Source of the DNA: Bradyrhizobium sp. 138
Lineage (GTDB): Bacteria > Pseudomonadota > Alphaproteobacteria > Rhizobiales > Xanthobacteraceae
NCBI RefSeq assembly: GCF_023074075.1
Contig: NZ_JADPKT010000002.1
Span: 62,001-126,000, forward strand
Direction: 5' to 3'
DNA: 64,000 bases
Shown here: positions 38,894-47,736 of the stretch, in pieces
How positions within the stretch are numbered: the first letter of the stretch is position 1
Layout: every line of letters starts with the position of its first letter
The notes under the pieces: model-generated
The model's database searches: none
What the model saw: only the letters and a program-made list of their open reading frames with translations
Told to the model about the DNA's origin: nothing
Translations under genes and position numbers: made by a program

Positions 38894-39703
38894 ATGACAC
38901 AGGGAAACGCCGAGACCGCTGCCGCGGGCGCCTCCGGGCTTTTGAAGATCGAGCGGGCGGACCGGGTTCTGACCGTGGGTCTGAACCGGCCGGCCAAGCG
39001 CAATGCGCTCAACGACGGCATCATCCTGGAAATTGGCGAGTGTTTCGCGAACCTGCCCGAGGATATCGGCGCGGTTGTCATCCACGGCATCGGCGATCAT
39101 TTCTCCAGCGGCCTCGACCTCTCCGAGCTGACCGAGCATGACGCGACCGGCGGCCTGCTCCATTCCCAGATGTGGCACCGGGTGTTCGACCGCATCCAGT
39201 ACAGCCGCGTGCCCGTGATCGCGGCCCTCAGGGGCGCGGTGATCGGCGGCGGGCTGGAACTCGCCTGCTCGGCACACATTCGCGTCGCCGAACCCTCGAC
39301 CTATTTCGCGCTGCCGGAGGGACAACGCGGCATCTTCGTCGGCGGCGGCGGCTCGGTGCGGCTGCCGCGGCTGATCGGCGTCGCCAGGATGATGGACATG
39401 ATGCTGACGGGCCGCGTCTATAGCGCGACCGAAGGCGCCTCCTACGGCTTCGCGCAATATGTGACGGAAGCCGGCAATGCGCTCGGCAAGGCGGTGGAGC
39501 TCGCGACCAAGGTCGCTTCCAATGCGCCGCTGACCAATTTCGCCGTGCTCCAGGCGCTGCCGATGATCGCGGAGGCCAATCCGCAGACCGGCCTCTTGAT
39601 GGAATCGCTGATGGCGACCGTCGCGCAGAGCGACAAGGAGGCCAAGCGCAGGATCCGCGAATTCCTCGAGCACAAGACCGCAAAGGTGAAACCCAAGTCA
39701 TGA
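38894..39703 (+). CDS. Crotonase-family enoyl-CoA hydratase (phenylpropenoyl-CoA hydratase candidate)
   Basis: The 269-residue crotonase keeps both acids of the hydratase site, E122 in GGGLELA and E142 in LPEGQRG, with oxyanion glycines at 118-120. It lacks the sequences I associate with 4-hydroxycinnamoyl-CoA hydratase-lyase (for example the WTAGMDLKEYF segment), so it may only hydrate the enoyl-CoA and leave oxidation to the SDR two genes on. It overlaps the feruloyl-CoA synthase gene by 4 nt, which indicates one substrate pathway. Its position corresponds to couA in R. palustris. Confidence 0.88.
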   Translation: MTQGNAETAAAGASGLLKIERADRVLTVGLNRPAKRNALNDGIILEIGECFANLPEDIGAVVIHGIGDHFSSGLDLSELTEHDATGGLLHSQMWHRVFDRIQYSRVPVIAALRGAVIGGGLELACSAHIRVAEPSTYFALPEGQRGIFVGGGGSVRLPRLIGVARMMDMMLTGRVYSATEGASYGFAQYVTEAGNALGKAVELATKVASNAPLTNFAVLQALPMIAEANPQTGLLMESLMATVAQSDKEAKRRIREFLEHKTAKVKPKS

Positions 39704-41583
39704 GCGCGCAGCCGTCCTCTTCCAGCATGGAGCGCGGCGCGAGCACTTTCCCGCTGCGGCCCATTTCGTTCGGCGATCCCGTCGTCAACGTCGAACGGCG
39801 CGACGACGGCACGATTTACCTCAGGCCCAAACAGCCGCTCGCCGACTATCCCGTCCGCATCACCGACCGCCTGCATCATTGGGCCAAGACTACGCCGGAT
39901 CGCGTCTTCATGGCCGAACGCGAGGGCGGCCGCGGCTGGCGCAAGATCACCTACGCCGAGCTGCTCACCGCGAGCCGTCACATCGCGTCAAGCCTGATCG
40001 CGCGCGGCCTGTCGGCGGAGCGGCCGGTCGTCATCCTCTCCGGCAACTCGATCGACCACGCCTTGCTCGCATTCGGCGCCTTCTATGCCGGCATTCCGTT
40101 CTGCCCGGTGTCGCCGGCCTATTCGCTGGTGTCGAAGGACTACGGCAAGCTGTCCTACCTGATGAAGCTGCTGACGCCCGGCCTCGTCTTCGCCGAGGAC
40201 GCCGACAGATTCGCCGATGCGCTCACCACCAACGTCTCGCTCGGCACCGAGATCGCCGCCTCCTTTGGCAAAGTGCCTGGCCGCGACGTCACCCTGCTCG
40301 CCGACCTCATGGCGACGCCGATCCGCAGCGATCTCGACGCGGTGCACGACAGGATCGGCCCCGACACGATCGCGAAATTCCTGTTGACCTCGGGCTCGAC
40401 CGGCAACCCCAAGGCCGTCATCAACACCCAGCGCATGATCTGCGCCAACCAGGTGATGCTGCGCGAGACGCTCGCCTTCCTCAAGGACGAGCCGCCAGTC
40501 ATCATCGACTGGCTGCCCTGGAATCACACCTTTGGCGGCAACCACAATATCGGGCTGACGCTCTACAATGGCGGCTCGATGTATCTGGACGCCGGCAAGC
40601 CGATGCCCGGCGGCATCGAGGAGACCGTGCGCAATCTCCAGGAGATCTCGCCGACGGTCTATTTCAACGTGCCCAAGGGCTATGAATCGCTGCTGCCCTA
40701 TTTGCGCGACGACCAGGGCCTGCGCGCAAAATTCTTCGACCGGCTGCACGCGATGTTCTTCTCGGGCGCGGCGCTGTCGCCGTTCATCTGGGACAGCCTC
40801 GACGAGCTCGCGGTGAAGGAAAAGGGCTATCGCGTGCCGATGCTGACCGGGTTAGGGGCCACCGAGACCGCGCCGTTCTTCATGTCGGTCAATCCACGCA
40901 CCAGCCGCTCCGGCCATGTCGGCCTGCCTGTTTCGGGCAACGACGCAAAACTGGTGCCGAACAACGGCAAGCTGGAAGTCCGTGCCAAGGGGCCGAACGT
41001 CATGCCCGGCTACTGGCGCCAGCCCGACATCAGCGCGAACTCCTTCGACGAGGAAGGGTTTTACAAGATGGGGGATGCGCTCAAGCCCGCAGACCCCGAT
41101 GATCTCAACGCCGGGTTCGATTTCGACGGCCGTGTCGGTGAGGACTTCAAGCTCGCCAGCGGCACCTGGGTCAGCGTCGGCCCCTTACGCGCGCGCCTCA
41201 CGGCGGCCTGCGCGCCGTTGGTCCGCGACGTCGTCATCGCCGGCATCAACCGCGACGAGGTCTCCGCGCTGGTCGTGCTCGACCTCGACGGTTGCCGGTT
41301 GATCAACCCGACGCTGCCGAGCGACGACCTCGTCGTCGCGACGCGCGACCGGTTGGTGCGCGAAGCCTTTCGCGAGCGCCTGACCGGTTTCCTCAGCCAG
41401 GCCACGGGATCCTCGACGCGGATCACGCGCGCGATCCTGATGGACGCGCCGCTCTCGATCGACAAGGGCGAGGTCACCGACAAGGGCTCGATCAACCAGC
41501 GCGCCGTACTCGAGCATCGCGCCGCGCTGATCGAGGAGCTCTACGCTGCCAATCCGTCGGACCGTGTGATATCGGTCGCTTAA
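39700..41583 (+). CDS. Feruloyl-CoA synthase (hydroxycinnamate-CoA ligase)
   Basis: The 627-residue adenylate-forming ligase activates ferulate, p-coumarate or related acids to CoA thioesters. [20 protein letters not shown] is the AMP-binding P-loop and [14 protein letters not shown] the adenine-binding motif. The C-terminal part has [24 protein letters not shown] and [20 protein letters not shown], which are typical of feruloyl-CoA synthases and distinguish them from ordinary fatty acyl ligases. It is translationally coupled to the crotonase (4-nt overlap) and precedes an SDR by 25 nt. Exact substrate preference is not readable. Confidence 0.92.
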   Translation: MSAQPSSSSMERGASTFPLRPISFGDPVVNVERRDDGTIYLRPKQPLADYPVRITDRLHHWAKTTPDRVFMAEREGGRGWRKITYAELLTASRHIASSLIARGLSAERPVVILSGNSIDHALLAFGAFYAGIPFCPVSPAYSLVSKDYGKLSYLMKLLTPGLVFAEDADRFADALTTNVSLGTEIAASFGKVPGRDVTLLADLMATPIRSDLDAVHDRIGPDTIAKFLLTSGSTGNPKAVINTQRMICANQVMLRETLAFLKDEPPVIIDWLPWNHTFGGNHNIGLTLYNGGSMYLDAGKPMPGGIEETVRNLQEISPTVYFNVPKGYESLLPYLRDDQGLRAKFFDRLHAMFFSGAALSPFIWDSLDELAVKEKGYRVPMLTGLGATETAPFFMSVNPRTSRSGHVGLPVSGNDAKLVPNNGKLEVRAKGPNVMPGYWRQPDISANSFDEEGFYKMGDALKPADPDDLNAGFDFDGRVGEDFKLASGTWVSVGPLRARLTAACAPLVRDVVIAGINRDEVSALVVLDLDGCRLINPTLPSDDLVVATRDRLVREAFRERLTGFLSQATGSSTRITRAILMDAPLSIDKGEVTDKGSINQRAVLEHRAALIEELYAANPSDRVISVA

Positions 41584-41608
41584 GAAATCACCGCCAAAGG
41601 AGAACGCC

Positions 41609-42370
41609 ATGTTGTTGAAGGATCAGGCAGCCATCGTCACCGGCGGCGCATCGGGATTGGGTGCTGCGACTGCGCGAAAACTGGCGGCGCAGGGCGCCAA
41701 GGTCGCGGTGTGCGATCTCAATACCAAGCTTGCCGAGACGGTTGCCGCCGAGATCAAGGGCGTAGCCGTGACCTGCGACGTCTCCGATGCCGCCTCCGCC
41801 GAGGCCGCGGTCGCGCAGGCTGCGAAAGCCCATGGCCCGGCGCGCGTGCTGGTCAATTGCGCCGGCATCGGCGTTGCCAAGCGCGTGGTCGGCCGCGATG
41901 GCCCGATGGCGCTCGCCGATTTCGACAAGGTGATCAAGGTCAATTTGATCGGCACCTTCAACATGCTGCGCCTTGCCGCGACCGAGATGTCCAAGCTAGA
42001 GCCGCAGGCGACCGGCGAGCGCGGCGTCATCATCAACACCGCATCCGTTGCCGCCTATGACGGCCAGATCGGGCAATCCGCCTATTCGGCTTCCAAGGGC
42101 GGCATCGTCGGCATGACGCTGCCGATCGCGCGCGAGCTGGCGCAGTTCGGCGTCCGCGTGCTGACCATCGCGCCCGGCCTGTTCCTGACGCCGCTGCTCG
42201 CGAACCTGCCGCAGGAAGCCCAGGACTCGCTTGCCGCCGCGATCCCCTTCCCGCGCCGGCTCGGTCAAGCCGACGAGTTCGCCGCGCTTGCGCTGCACAT
42301 GGTCGAGAATACGTACCTGAACGGCGAGGTGGTACGCCTTGACGGCTCGCTGCGCATGGCGCCGAAGTAG
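41609..42370 (+). CDS. SDR 3-hydroxyacyl-CoA dehydrogenase (type II-like)
   Basis: The 253-residue SDR has [28 protein letters not shown] at the NAD site (Asp after the second strand favours NAD), [17 protein letters not shown] and a catalytic SAYSASKGG. It looks like 17-beta-HSD type 10/3-hydroxyacyl-CoA dehydrogenase II enzymes, which oxidise 3-hydroxyacyl-Co[32 protein letters not shown] is highly characteristic. Next to feruloyl-CoA synthase and a hydratase it would oxidise the hydrated side chain to a 3-keto ester. A thiolase to finish the cycle is not nearby. Confidence 0.9.
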   Translation: MLLKDQAAIVTGGASGLGAATARKLAAQGAKVAVCDLNTKLAETVAAEIKGVAVTCDVSDAASAEAAVAQAAKAHGPARVLVNCAGIGVAKRVVGRDGPMALADFDKVIKVNLIGTFNMLRLAATEMSKLEPQATGERGVIINTASVAAYDGQIGQSAYSASKGGIVGMTLPIARELAQFGVRVLTIAPGLFLTPLLANLPQEAQDSLAAAIPFPRRLGQADEFAALALHMVENTYLNGEVVRLDGSLRMAPK

Positions 42371-42405
42371 ATTGATGAGCGGCATTGCAGCAGCGTCCTC
42401 GACCT

Positions 42406-42525
42406 TACCTCTCCCATTGGGAGAGGTCGGCGCGCAGCGCCGGGTGAGGGGCTCTGCTCTATCGAGAGACCGAAACCCCTCACCCGAATGGCTTCGCAAT
42501 TCGACCTCTCCCTACGGGAGAGGTG
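42406..42525. repeat. Class D palindromic repeat
   Basis: TACCTCTCCCATTGGGAGAGGT at the left is itself a hairpin, and CGACCTCTCCCTACGGGAGAGG at the right is another. It lies between the SDR and the thioesterase genes. Confidence 0.75.
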
Positions 42526-42553
42526 AGAACCGGCACCAGCGAGTACTAACAAC

Positions 42554-42973
42554 ATGTTCGTGAACCGGCGCGACGTTCAGATCCAGTGGGGTGATTGCGA
42601 CCCCGCCAACATCGTCTACTACCCGCGCTATTTCGCGATGTTCGACGATTCGACCTCGACCCTGTTCGAGGTCGCCGGCTTCTCCAAGCAGGATCTGGTC
42701 CGCAAATACGGCCTGGTGGGAATCCCCATGGTCGACACGCGGGCCAAGTTCTACATCCCCTCGACCTATGGCGACTGGATCACTATCGAAACCAAGATCG
42801 AGAGCATCAAGCGCTCGAGCTTCGAGGTGAAGCACAACGTCTACAAGGGCGAGGCGCTGGCGATCGAGGGTTTCGAGACCCGCGTTCTGGTCGGCCGCGA
42901 TCCCGTTAACCCCGACAAGCTGAAATCGGCACCATTCCCGGCGGAAATGGTAGCCAAATTCACGGGAAGTTAA
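42554..42973 (+). CDS. 4-hydroxybenzoyl-CoA thioesterase-family hotdog protein
   Basis: The 139-residue hotdog protein carries WGDCDPANIVYYPRYF at residues 12-27. The second Asp (D16) corresponds to catalytic Asp17 of Pseudomonas 4-hydroxybenzoyl-CoA thioesterase. It would hydrolyse 4-hydroxybenzoyl-CoA (or vanilloyl-CoA) to the free acid, feeding PobA. The rest, with FYIPSTYGDWITIETKIESIKRSSFEVKHNVY, is typical of the 4HBT group. It is 183 nt downstream of the SDR with a repeat between and 78 nt upstream of the receptor gene. Confidence 0.88.
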   Translation: MFVNRRDVQIQWGDCDPANIVYYPRYFAMFDDSTSTLFEVAGFSKQDLVRKYGLVGIPMVDTRAKFYIPSTYGDWITIETKIESIKRSSFEVKHNVYKGEALAIEGFETRVLVGRDPVNPDKLKSAPFPAEMVAKFTGS

Positions 42974-43051
42974 ATCGCCGCATCACCAAAAGAGGGGGCT
43001 GAATTACCCCCCGATTTCTGCTTTCAAAGAAACACGTAAAGGGAGGAATAG

Positions 43052-44203
43052 ATGAAACGCTTTTACCTGACTGCCGCCATCACCGCGGCGACGCTTGCCC
43101 TGCCGGCGCTGCCCGCGCTGGCGCAGACCAGCGAAGTTACCATCGGCATCACCACCACCACGACCGGCCCCGGCGCAGCGCTGGGCATTCCCGAGCGCAA
43201 CGCGCTGGAATTCGTGCCGAAGGAGATCGGCGGCGTGCCGCTGAAGGTGATCGTGCTCGACGACGGCGGCGATCCCACCACCGCGACCACGAACGCCCGC
43301 CGCTTCGTCACCGAATCCAAGGCCGACATCATCATGGGCTCGGCGCTGACGCCGCCGACCATCGCGGTCTCCAACGTCGCCAACGAAGCCGGCATCCCGC
43401 ATTTCGGCCTAGCGCCGTTCCCGATCACGCCGGAGCGCATGAAGTGGTCGGTGGCGATGCCGCAGCCGATCCCGATCGTGGGCAAGGTGCTGTACGATCA
43501 CATGAAGGCCAAGGGCGTGAAGACGCTCGGCTATATCGGCTATTCCGACTCCTATGGCGACCTCTGGTTCAATGACCTCAAGGCGCAGGCCGTGCCGATG
43601 GGCATGACCATCGTCGACGAGGAGCGCTTCGCCCGTCCGGACACCTCGGTGACCGGACAGGTGCTGAAGCTCGTCGCGGCCAATCCCGACGCGATCCTGG
43701 TCGGCGCCTCCGGCACCGCGGCGGCGCTGCCGCAGACCGAGCTGCGTGAGCGAGGCTATCAGGGCCTGATCTACCAGACCCACGGCGCCGCCAGCATGGA
43801 CTTCATCCGCATCGCCGGCAAAGCGGCCGAGGGCGTGCTGATGGCCTCGGGCCCCGTGATGGACCCCGAGGACCAGCCGGATGAAGCCGCGACCAAGAAG
43901 CCGGGCCTCGCGCTCAACTCGGCCTATGAAGCCAAGTACGGCCCGAACAGCCGCAGCCAGTTCGCCGGCCACTCCTACGATGCGTTCGAGATCCTCAAGC
44001 GTATCATCCCGGCGGCGCTGAAGACCGCAAAGCCCGGCACGCCGGAATTCCGCGAAGCGATCCGCCAGGCGCTGCTGTCGGAGAAGGAGCTGGCAGCAAG
44101 CCAGGGCGTCTACAACTTCACCGAAAAGGACCGCTACGGCCTCGACGAGCGCTCGCGCATCCTGCTGACGGTGAAGAACGGCAAGTACTCGCTGGTGAAG
44201 TAA
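43052..44203 (+). CDS. Periplasmic ABC binding protein, aromatic acid type (CouP-like)
   Basis: The 383-residue type I binding protein has a signal peptide MKRFYLTAAITAATLALPALPALA before QTSEVTIG. The mature start (EVTIGITTTTTGPGAALGIPERNALEF) and the lobe hinge differ from the four pim-linked receptors; this is another HAAT subgroup, one I associate with lignin-derived aromatic acids. AAAGGGAGGAATAG precedes the ATG. It lies in the feruloyl-CoA synthase cluster, while the ABC permease operon with no receptor is 13 kb upstream. I infer the two work together. A terminator follows. Confidence 0.9.
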   Translation: MKRFYLTAAITAATLALPALPALAQTSEVTIGITTTTTGPGAALGIPERNALEFVPKEIGGVPLKVIVLDDGGDPTTATTNARRFVTESKADIIMGSALTPPTIAVSNVANEAGIPHFGLAPFPITPERMKWSVAMPQPIPIVGKVLYDHMKAKGVKTLGYIGYSDSYGDLWFNDLKAQAVPMGMTIVDEERFARPDTSVTGQVLKLVAANPDAILVGASGTAAALPQTELRERGYQGLIYQTHGAASMDFIRIAGKAAEGVLMASGPVMDPEDQPDEAATKKPGLALNSAYEAKYGPNSRSQFAGHSYDAFEILKRIIPAALKTAKPGTPEFREAIRQALLSEKELAASQGVYNFTEKDRYGLDERSRILLTVKNGKYSLVK

Positions 44204-44228
44204 GCGCGGCGAAGGTTGAGGACGACAA

Positions 44229-44258
44229 GAGCCGGCCCGGTGGGCCGGCTCCTTTGCT
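44229..44258 (+). terminator. Rho-independent terminator after the aromatic receptor gene
   Basis: GAGCCGGCCC and GGGCCGGCTC form a 10-bp stem around GGT, followed by CTTTGCTT. Confidence 0.8.
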
Positions 44259-44296
44259 TTGGGTTTGGGAGCGAGCTGACGCTCGGTGTCGCTGCG

Positions 44297-44430
44297 CCCC
44301 CTCTCCCGCTTGCGGGAGAGGGTTGGGGAGAGGGTGTTGCCGCGCTGGGATTGTGCTTACGGAGCAGTCCCCCAGAGGAGAAAGCCCTCACCCGGCGCTT
44401 CGCGCCGACCTCTCCCGCAAGCGGGAGAGG
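44297..44430. repeat. Class D palindromic repeat
   Basis: CCCCTCTCCCGCTTGCGGGAG at the left and CCTCTCCCGCAAGCGGGAGA at the right are hairpins with GGCGCTTCGCGCC between. It separates convergent receptor and GST genes. Confidence 0.78.
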
Positions 44431-44459
44431 TTACACTGAGCCTGCGGAAGCGCTCGCGG

Positions 44460-45188
44460 CTACGCCGCCTGCCGCAGCGGGGTCCAGGCGAACTCCGGAT
44501 AGTAATCGTCCATCATGCGGTCGACATAAGCCGTGAGGTTCGGAAATCCTTCGGCGCGCTCGCGCAGGGTCGATTCGAAGAACGGAGAGAGGATGCCGGC
44601 GAGCATACCGAACGCGGTGGCGTCGACGCCGCAGGGCTTGTTGCCCATCAGATAGGACTTGTCGCCGAGCTGCACCGACAGCGCGAACAGCGAGCGCACG
44701 GCGAGGTCGACGTCGTCGTCGGGCGCGTGGCGGCCAAGGCCCGAGAGCAGGTAGTTCTCGGCGACGCGGAATTGCGCATCCTCGCGCAGCTTCTCGCGGT
44801 TGTGCTCCGGTGCGCCGTCGAAGAAATGCGCGGGACCCTTGGCGAAATTGACCGGATCGACCCAGCGCGCCCCGACCAGCCCCCAATAGACATGGTGCTC
44901 GATCATCCGTTCGAACGCCCAGGCCTGCGCACGCTCGACCAGCGACAGGCCGGCGTCGAAATCGAAGCCGTAGCGGCGCTCGATATGGGCGCGGATGAAG
45001 GTGGAATCGGCCACCGCCTCACCGCCGTCGTCGATGAACGGCAATTGCCCCTTGGGAGAGGCCGGCGGCATCGCCCGCTCCTTCCGGTAGGGCAGTCCCG
45101 CCATCTTGAGCTGCACCTCGGTCTTGGTGACGAAGGGGCTGATTTCCGGCAGCCCAAAGCCGGTGCCGAAGCCATAAAGCGTGATCAT
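44460..45188 (-). CDS. Glutathione S-transferase family protein
   Basis: The 242-residue protein has an N-terminal thioredoxin-like domain (MITLYGFGTGFGLPEISPFVTKTEVQLKMAGLPYRKE, then SPKGQLPFIDDGGEAVADSTFI with the cis-Pro and Asp-Ser glutathione-binding pair). A C-terminal helical domain follows, with GNKPCGVDATAFGMLAGIL as the N-capping box. It resembles the GST/Tom37-metaxin-like subgroup. The start at 45188 has CAGGAGAG upstream. It follows a small unknown gene, and a 28-bp perfect palindrome lies 45 nt upstream of its start, matching the operator of the WYL regulator at 45598. Confidence 0.85.
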   Translation of the reverse strand: MITLYGFGTGFGLPEISPFVTKTEVQLKMAGLPYRKERAMPPASPKGQLPFIDDGGEAVADSTFIRAHIERRYGFDFDAGLSLVERAQAWAFERMIEHHVYWGLVGARWVDPVNFAKGPAHFFDGAPEHNREKLREDAQFRVAENYLLSGLGRHAPDDDVDLAVRSLFALSVQLGDKSYLMGNKPCGVDATAFGMLAGILSPFFESTLRERAEGFPNLTAYVDRMMDDYYPEFAWTPLRQAA

Positions 45189-45223
45189 GCGACTCTCCTG
45201 AACCTCTCGAAAGTGGACGGAAC

Positions 45224-45484
45224 CTAGCGACCGGCTGCTGCCACCATGGTGGCAGCAGCCGTGATATCTTCTGCGAAACGGGCCCCCCGCCAGGCGCGGC
45301 CCATCACATGGCGGACCAGCGCGTCCGCGGCCTGGGTCAGCGAGCGTGCGACGACGCTTGCGAGTGCAAACCGGAGGTCGACGGCCATGAGATCGAGCGA
45401 AACGAAGCGGCCAAGCGCCGATACGGACCACGCCTGCGCCTGCAACAACGGAATGGCCGGGCCGAAATGGGTTGGAATGATCAT
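45224..45484 (-). CDS. Small hypothetical protein upstream of GST
   Basis: The 86-residue ORF (MIIPTHFGPAIPLLQAQAWSVSALGRFVSLDLMAVDLRFALASVVARSLTQAADALVRHVMGRAWRGARFAEDITAAATMVAAAGR) has AGGGGA about 8 nt before its ATG and shares the divergent promoter region with the WYL regulator. It contains moderately hydrophobic helices but no clear membrane segment or recognised domain. The GST gene starts 35 nt beyond its stop. Its 3' end contains the 28-bp palindrome at 45233-45260. Confidence 0.5.
   Translation of the reverse strand: MIIPTHFGPAIPLLQAQAWSVSALGRFVSLDLMAVDLRFALASVVARSLTQAADALVRHVMGRAWRGARFAEDITAAATMVAAAGR
45233..45260. promoter_or_regulatory. Perfect 28-bp palindrome before GST (WYL-regulator operator candidate)
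   Basis: The core is CTGCTGCCA-N6-TGGCAGCAG (45235-45258), symmetric across all 28 bases and centred on CCATGG. Arm sequence and 6-nt spacing equal those of the site at 45531-45554. Confidence 0.65.
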
Positions 45485-45530
45485 GGACAAATCCCCTTCA
45501 GTCGATGTGTTGTCCCGGTATAAAACCCCC

Positions 45531-45554
45531 CTGCTGCCAACATCCTGTCAGCAG
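45531..45554. promoter_or_regulatory. Operator-like inverted repeat in the WYL regulator promoter
   Basis: CTGCTGCCA-N6-TGTCAGCAG has 8 of 9 matching arm positions and lies 43 nt upstream of the regulator start, between the divergent small gene and regulator. Confidence 0.65.
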
Positions 45555-45597
45555 CCGCGCGCCGCTTTCTGAAAAGATCACCAATAAGAGAATTGTC

Positions 45598-46296
45598 ATG
45601 AGACGCGCCGATCGGCTGTTTCAAATTATCCAGGTGCTGAGACGCACGCGTAAGCCGCTGACGGCGGATGCCATCGCGGCCGAGCTCGAGACCTCGAAGC
45701 GCACGATCTATCGCGATATCGCCACGCTGATCGGTCAGCGCGTGCCGATTCGCGGTGAAGCCGGCATGGGCTACATCCTGGAAAAGGGTTTTGACCTGCC
45801 GCCCTTGATGCTGACACCCGACGAGATCGAGGCGGCTGTGCTGGGCGCACAATGGGTCGCCGGCCATGCCGATTCCGCACTGGCACGCGCGGCCGAAGAT
45901 CTGATGGCCAAGATCGCCGACACCGTGCCCGAGCGCCTGCGCCCCTTCGTGCTGGAGCCGGCGAGCCGTGCGCGGCCAAGCTGGAACAGGGAGCCGGACC
46001 GTCTGGACATGGTCCGCACCCGCACCCAGATCCACGAAGGCAAGAAGATCATGCTGCGCTATCGCGACGAGCAGGGCCGCGCCAGCGAGCGCATGATCTG
46101 GCCGATTTCGGTCGGCTATCTCGAAGCCGTGCGGCTGCTCGCAGCCTGGTGCGAGCTGCGCGGTGACTTCCGCAGCTTCCGCACCGACCGCGTCGTGGAG
46201 GCGAACTATCTCGACGAGAAATATCCGGAGCGACGCGACGTGCTGCGCGCAAGATGGCGGCAGAGCCTGGTCTGGGGTCCTCCCAAAGACACTTGA
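45598..46296 (+). CDS. WYL-domain (YafY-type) transcriptional regulator
   Basis: The 232-residue regulator has an N-terminal HTH_11 domain (MRRADRLFQIIQVLRRTRKPLTADAIAAELETSKRTIYRDIATLIGQRVPIRGEAGMGYIL, residues 1-60) and a WYL-type sensor domain at about 140-210 (KIMLRYRDEQGRASERMIWPISVGYLEAVRLLAAWCELRGDFRSFRTDRV). It is divergent from a small gene plus GST. Matched inverted repeats in both control regions suggest it regulates itself and the GST. A YkgJ-family gene follows 13 nt downstream on the same strand. Confidence 0.9.
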   Translation: MRRADRLFQIIQVLRRTRKPLTADAIAAELETSKRTIYRDIATLIGQRVPIRGEAGMGYILEKGFDLPPLMLTPDEIEAAVLGAQWVAGHADSALARAAEDLMAKIADTVPERLRPFVLEPASRARPSWNREPDRLDMVRTRTQIHEGKKIMLRYRDEQGRASERMIWPISVGYLEAVRLLAAWCELRGDFRSFRTDRVVEANYLDEKYPERRDVLRARWRQSLVWGPPKDT

Positions 46297-46309
46297 AGAA
46301 CACGTGACG

Positions 46310-46636
46310 ATGATGGAAGAGAGCTCCCCCACCGATCCGTCGAGCTGCTGCCAGAATTGCGGGGCGTGCTGTGGCTATTCGGCCAACTGGCCGCGCTTCT
46401 CGATCGAGAGCGACGAGGAGCTTGCTGCGATTCCGGAGGCGCTGGTCAACGAACGCCAGTCCGGCATGCGTTGCGAGGGCGATCGCTGCTCGGCCTTGCA
46501 GGGGGAAATTGGGAAAGCGACCGCGTGCGGCATCTATGCGATGCGGCCGGAGGTGTGCCGCACCTGCATGCCGGGCGATGCCGAATGCGCGATGGCGCGG
46601 CGGAAGTTCGGACTGCCGGTGATAGAGGCCGCTTAG
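46310..46636 (+). CDS. YkgJ-family cysteine cluster protein
   Basis: The 108-residue protein has eleven Cys, including SCCQNCGACCG at 12-22 and CGIYAMRPEVCRTC at 73-86, with further Cys at 55, 60 and 93. This is the CxxCxxCC(x)n zinc/iron-chelating pattern of YkgJ-like proteins, predicted to bind Fe-S or zinc; biochemical function is unsettled. ATG 46310 lies 13 nt after the WYL regulator stop, so the two are probably co-transcribed. Its last 4 nt overlap the convergent hypothetical gene. Confidence 0.85.
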   Translation: MMEESSPTDPSSCCQNCGACCGYSANWPRFSIESDEELAAIPEALVNERQSGMRCEGDRCSALQGEIGKATACGIYAMRPEVCRTCMPGDAECAMARRKFGLPVIEAA

Positions 46637-47031
46637 GCCGGAACGGCTTCGCTGATCTCGTCGTCGATCTCGTCATCCAGCGGCGCGAGCACCGAGAGCG
46701 GCTTGGTCGACAGCGTGATCGGCTTGCGGCCGCCCGACAGTGACGGCGAGGATTTCGCCGTGCCTTCGCGCGACAACGCATAGAGCGTCGAGCCGACGCG
46801 GCCACCATTCTCGATCAGGTCGCGCTCGCTGCAGCTCGCTGCGATCGCGACGGCCAGCGAGTGCAAATGGCTGCGGCGGTAGCAGAACAGCGCCAACCTG
46901 GCGCGCGCGTCAGGGGAAACACTCTCTACCAGCCTCGGCAGGCCACTCTCGCTGGCGCGGTACATCTCACCCAGGAGCTCGTCGCGGACCGGGCAGAAAT
47001 CGCTTTCAAAGGCGTCGCGGCTTGAAAACAT
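46633..47031 (-). CDS. Hypothetical protein
   Basis: The 132-residue ORF (MFSSRDAFESDFCPVRDELLGEMYRASESGLPRLVESVSPDARARLALFCYRRSHLHSLAVAIAASCSERDLIENGGRVGSTLYALSREG...) has an alpha-helical N-terminal two thirds and an acidic, proline-containing tail (PLDDEIDDEISEAVPA). GGGAGAA lies just upstream of the ATG. I recognise no family; it has the look of a conserved bradyrhizobial protein. The predicted helices and tail carry no catalytic motif I can name. Confidence 0.65.
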   Translation of the reverse strand: MFSSRDAFESDFCPVRDELLGEMYRASESGLPRLVESVSPDARARLALFCYRRSHLHSLAVAIAASCSERDLIENGGRVGSTLYALSREGTAKSSPSLSGGRKPITLSTKPLSVLAPLDDEIDDEISEAVPA

Positions 47032-47171
47032 TGCAGTTCTCCCTCGTGTGCCGAAGATGCAGCGCAATCCACTAATGAAAGGTTAACCACGCTGCCCGGT
47101 AGTCACCCGGAGTCGTTGCGCGTGAGCCGCGAATCGGAAGGGGCGGCGGGGCGCGCGCAAGCTGCCACAGC

Positions 47172-47303
47172 GTCATGGCCGGGCTTGTCCAGGCTTGTCC
47201 CGGCCATCCACGTCGGGCCGGGATGCACCAAGAACGTGAATGCCCGGGCCTTCGCCTCGCCGAAGCGGCTTCGGCCACGCCAGGCGGGACAAGCCCGGGC
47301 ATG
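47172..47303. repeat. Class C palindromic repeat
   Basis: CGTCATGGCCGGGCTTGTCC at the left and GGGACAAGCCCGGGCATGACG at the right enclose a GAATGCCCGGG segment and a GCCGAAGCGGCTTCGGC hairpin. It is the long form of the repeat at 9536-9617. Confidence 0.75.
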
Positions 47304-47349
47304 ACGACCTTTGGTGCCGATGAAGGGATTGCCCCTCAGAGAGCCAAGC

Positions 47350-47736
47350 TCAGTTCGCCGCCATATAGATGGAGAGGCCGAAGCCGGTGAGGTGATGCAG
47401 GGCCTGGTCGACGCCGATCAGGGTCCAGAACCAGGGATGCGCAAGATCGACCCGGAAATTGGCCGAGACGAACCCTTTGGCGCGGTCGATCGTGATGTGG
47501 ATCACGAAGTCGATCAGGGCCACAAACCAGAATTTCGGCGCCACGATCAGGATCAGCGGCACCGCAACCGCAAGATGAACCAGGCAGTGCACCAGAAGCG
47601 GCAGGGCCCAGCCGTGCTTCTGGTCCTTGCCGTGCGCCATCCAGGCGGTCTGGAGGACGAAATCGGCGATGATGTGCTTGAAGGTGAGAAGCAACATCCA
47701 GCCAATGAGCGCTTCGACCGGAACCGCCGATGACAT
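47350..47736 (-). CDS. DUF3307-like membrane protein
   Basis: The 128-residue protein has four hydrophobic segments. FKHIIADFVLQTAWMAHGKDQKHGWALPLLVHCLVHLAVAVPLIL contains the H-x-x-x-D-F-x-L-Q motif and the His-rich second helix I associate with DUF3307; HPWFWTLIGVDQALHHLTGFGLSIY closes it. The conserved His and Asp on membrane helices suggest a membrane enzyme or metal site, but no function is established. ATG 47736 was chosen over 47766. Confidence 0.75.
   Translation of the reverse strand: MSSAVPVEALIGWMLLLTFKHIIADFVLQTAWMAHGKDQKHGWALPLLVHCLVHLAVAVPLILIVAPKFWFVALIDFVIHITIDRAKGFVSANFRVDLAHPWFWTLIGVDQALHHLTGFGLSIYMAAN

Noticed and set aside
44286..45227. 313-residue plus-strand frame over the GST
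   Set aside because: Antisense shadow; the GST has conserved motifs and a good ribosome-binding site.
45246..45572. 108-residue plus-strand ORF overlapping the small hypothetical gene and the regulator promoter
   Set aside because: It would cover the operator at 45531-45554 and has no ribosome-binding site or family features.
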